This document shows positions 14,673 to 15,958 of a stretch of DNA of 15,958 nt, in pieces (positions within the stretch are counted from its first letter, which is position 1; every line of letters starts with the position of its first letter). Origin of the DNA: PALSA-505 sp036495485 (lineage in GTDB: Bacteria; Actinomycetota; Actinomycetes; Streptosporangiales; Streptosporangiaceae); contig DASXMU010000007.1 in assembly GCA_036495485.1 (NCBI GenBank), forward strand, positions 1 to 15,958, given 5' to 3'. The position numbers were made by a program, and so were the translations under genes. The notes under the pieces were generated by a model, which was not told where the DNA came from, searched no databases, and worked only from the letters and a program-made list of their open reading frames with translations.

Positions 14673-15009
14673 TGACGAGCGGCTTGCCGACATCATCGAG
14701 GCTATCGAGAAGATCTCTGTACGGGCGGCAAGGGTCGGCAGGCATTCGACGGCGATGAAGATGTCCAGATCGTGCTCGTACACCTGAATCCAGGTGATAG
14801 GTGAAGCGGCGTCTGGGCTGTCAGATGAACTCATATCGAAACACCCCGAGGTGCCATGGCACCAGATCGTGGCCGTACGCAACCGGGTTGTGCGTGGTTA
14901 CTTCGAGGTTGACCTCGACATCCTCTGGGATGTGGCAGTCATCGATGTGCCTCGCTTGGCCGACCAGGTGCGCGCCATCCAGGCTAGGCGGCGATCCCAC
15001 ACGGAATGA
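14662..15009 (+). pseudogene. hepT: HepT-like HEPN toxin, frameshifted and active-site mutated
   Basis: Reconstruction gives about 115 residues of HepT. The reading starts GTG at 14662 with RRDDERLADIIEAIEKIS. By about 14740 the family sequence continues in a different frame (GRQAFDGDEDVQIVLVHL), and by 14788 it returns to the first frame (IQVIGEAASGLSDELISKHP, then EVPWHQIVAVRNRVVRGYF). In the unshifted frame translation stops at TGA 14785-14787, after 41 residues. The two indels cancel in length (total 348 bases). The catalytic motif of HEPN RNases is R-x4-H-x-Y; here it reads RNRVVRGY, with Arg (codon 14893-14895) where His should be. So the toxin is dead in two independent ways. Confidence 0.8.
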
Positions 15010-15019
15010 AGCGCCACTC

Positions 15020-15616
15020 TTACAGCATCCGAAGGCCGGGTTCGGAGCGGGCGAAGGGAATCGGACCCTCATGACCGGCTTGGAAGGTCGGTGGCGCGGC
15101 GCCCTCCCTGAGCTTGTAAGCGTCGCGTCCGGGCTTGCATTCTCTGTAAGTCAGGCCAAGGCTCTTATGGAATTCGCGGGCCTGCTGCAGCTTCTCGCGA
15201 TCTTGCTCCTGCCTGGTCTTCGTGGGGCCGATCGCCTTCGCATTCGGATCCGCCGCATCAGCCATTGCGTTGAACCGCGCTATCGCAGCATCAACCTTGC
15301 GCATCTGTGCTGGTGAGCCCTGACGCAACGGCATTTCATGCCGGGTGCCATCCGCGAACGCAACGAGGATGGTGCCGACGCGGGGCACGTTACCTATCAC
15401 GATCGAAGAAAGAATTGCGCCGCCGCTCGGTGGCTTTACGTCCATCACACCAGCGCAGGCTCCGGCAAGTGCTCCACGGAATCCACTACCTCGCACCTCG
15501 TTGCCCTTCACACGCACACCAAGTTCGCTGAGCGTCACGCCACGAGCCACATCCGCCGATGATCGCGAGCGTTGGATTTCTGCGGCGACCTGCGCCGCCC
15601 GCTGCTTGGCGTTCAT
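15020..15616 (-). CDS. Hypothetical protein, 3' end reads through a tRNA remnant
   Basis: 198 residues from the ATG at 15616, with AAGGAG 9 bases upstream; the frame also extends to a TTG at 15625 but the ribosome site would then abut it. I do not recognise a family. The first 30 residues are helical (NAKQRAAQVAAEIQRSRSSA). The middle (GAILSSIVIGNVPRVGTILV, AFADGTRHEMPLRQG) is beta-rich and PH-domain-like, and then comes a helix (QMRKVDAAIARFNAMADAAD) and a charged, KTRQEQDREKLQQ-type helix. The last 30 or so residues (GHEGPIPFARSEPG) are encoded by the inverted tRNA-Gly 3' half and the bases just beyond it, suggesting that insertion at a tRNA fused foreign coding sequence to host bases. Function unknown. 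Confidence 0.6.
   Translation of the reverse strand: MNAKQRAAQVAAEIQRSRSSADVARGVTLSELGVRVKGNEVRGSGFRGALAGACAGVMDVKPPSGGAILSSIVIGNVPRVGTILVAFADGTRHEMPLRQGSPAQMRKVDAAIARFNAMADAADPNAKAIGPTKTRQEQDREKLQQAREFHKSLGLTYRECKPGRDAYKLREGAAPPTFQAGHEGPIPFARSEPGLRML
15044..15091 (-). pseudogene. 3' half of tRNA-Gly(TCC): probable attachment-site remnant
   Basis: Reading the minus strand: anticodon arm CCGAC-CTTCCAA-GCCGG (anticodon TCC at 15084-15082, one A-C mismatch in the stem), variable TCAT, T-arm GAGGG-TCCGATT-CCCTT (the usual TTC is TCC, so the conserved T55 is lost), then the acceptor 3' strand CGCCCGC, T and CC. No D-arm or 5' acceptor strand (expected GCGGGCG) lies upstream, so only the half that integrases of the tyrosine family recognise and rebuild remains. 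This is the classic footprint of attL or attR. Confidence 0.72.
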
Positions 15617-15900
15617 ATCGATCAACTCCTTGGCTGGTCATCATCGGCGGTTGCCACCTGCCGCGCCAATCATCCCGCCTGCTATCGACACTGTCCATGG
15701 CGAGCGACTGCTCGAACCTAACCATCCCAACACCCTGAACTCCCGGCGATCGTCACGGCGAGCATGACCAGGACACGGCGTTGTCATCGTGCACGATCGG
15801 TTGGCTGTGTCGGCTGGCTAATCCGAAAATCGGACAGTTAGCGGGCGTGCGGCAGCACCCGGCGGAGCGCAGCGGAGCCGGGTAACGATGGAGCTGCTGG
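15617..15900. other. Intergenic region with two hairpins near a transposase tail
   Basis: No gene is seen. Two hairpins sit at its right end: GCTAA-TCCGA-AAA-TCGGA-CAG-TTAGC (15817-15842; a tight inner stem of 5 and a second outer stem of 5 with a 3-base bulge) and ACCCGGC/GCCGGGT (15857-15863 and 15877-15883) with a 13-base loop. The latter lies 18 bases from the stop of the transposase tail and may terminate its transcript or belong to the element end. Confidence 0.5.
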
Positions 15901-15958
15901 TCAGGCGGCGGGTTCGAGGGTGACTTTGTAGCCGAGGGCTTCGAGTTGGTGGATGTGG
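15901..15958 (-). mobile_element. Probable transposase C-terminus (partial, runs off the right edge)
   Basis: The minus strand reads HIHQLEALGYKVTLEPAA and a TGA (15903-15901). A short helix followed by a GYKVTLEP strand and stop looks to me like the C-terminal tail of actinobacterial insertion-sequence transposases, but 18 residues do not allow a family assignment. If right, the element's right-hand end lies in the gap to its left. Confidence 0.45.

Noticed and set aside
14794..15009. Short independent 71-residue protein starting GTG at 14794
   Set aside because: It is the C-terminal two-thirds of the broken HepT toxin; the upstream piece continues in other frames, and there is no ribosome site before the GTG.
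14821..15072. Minus-strand 83-residue frame beginning MRVRFPSPAP
   Set aside because: The first ten residues are simply the T-arm and acceptor strand of the tRNA remnant read as codons; the rest is antisense to HepT.

Overview
The window is GC-rich DNA with GTG starts, Shine-Dalgarno sites just upstream of most genes, and gene families typical of a soil-type actinomycete. I cannot assign a genus from the sequence alone. There is no CRISPR array, rRNA operon or intact tRNA.

Left part (1-4045, minus strand): an oligopeptide/dipeptide-type ABC importer operon. A large lipoprotein solute-binding protein comes first, followed by two permeases (DppB-like, then DppC-like), behind one readable promoter. 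A small membrane-anchored protein with a perfect Gly-Ser repeat comes next and runs off the left edge. No ATPase gene of the importer is visible.

Middle part (4046-9828): mostly single metabolic or regulatory genes: a histidine phosphatase, a PucR-type regulator whose own promoter carries a perfect 16-bp operator-like dyad, a GNAT acetyltransferase, a GrpB/UPF0157 protein, an Asp/Asn-hydroxylase-like Fe(II)/2-oxoglutarate enzyme, and a convergent, partly overlapping APH-family phosphotransferase.

Right-middle part (9829-13056): decay and small operons. It holds a frameshifted, truncated Asp/Glu racemase fossil, a two-gene operon (membrane protein plus SAM methyltransferase), a pyridoxamine-phosphate-oxidase-fold protein with a strong double hairpin in its leader, an unidentified C-terminal gene remnant and a truncated DUF664/DinB gene.

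Right part (13057-15958): an accessory island. It holds a GNAT gene, a small two-helix membrane protein and an MntA/HepT (MNT-HEPN) toxin-antitoxin locus. The antitoxin is intact, but the toxin is frameshifted and lacks its active-site histidine. The junction sequence of that pair recurs about 1 kb upstream. Beyond it lie the 3' half of a tRNA-Gly(TCC), which looks like a leftover attachment site of an integrative element, a hypothetical gene whose 3' end reads through that tRNA piece, hairpins, and a probable transposase tail at the right edge.

The most noteworthy material is this decayed toxin-antitoxin/tRNA-attachment neighbourhood, the Gly-Ser linker protein in the ABC operon, and several perfect dyads at promoters. 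I see no convincing wholly new multi-gene system.
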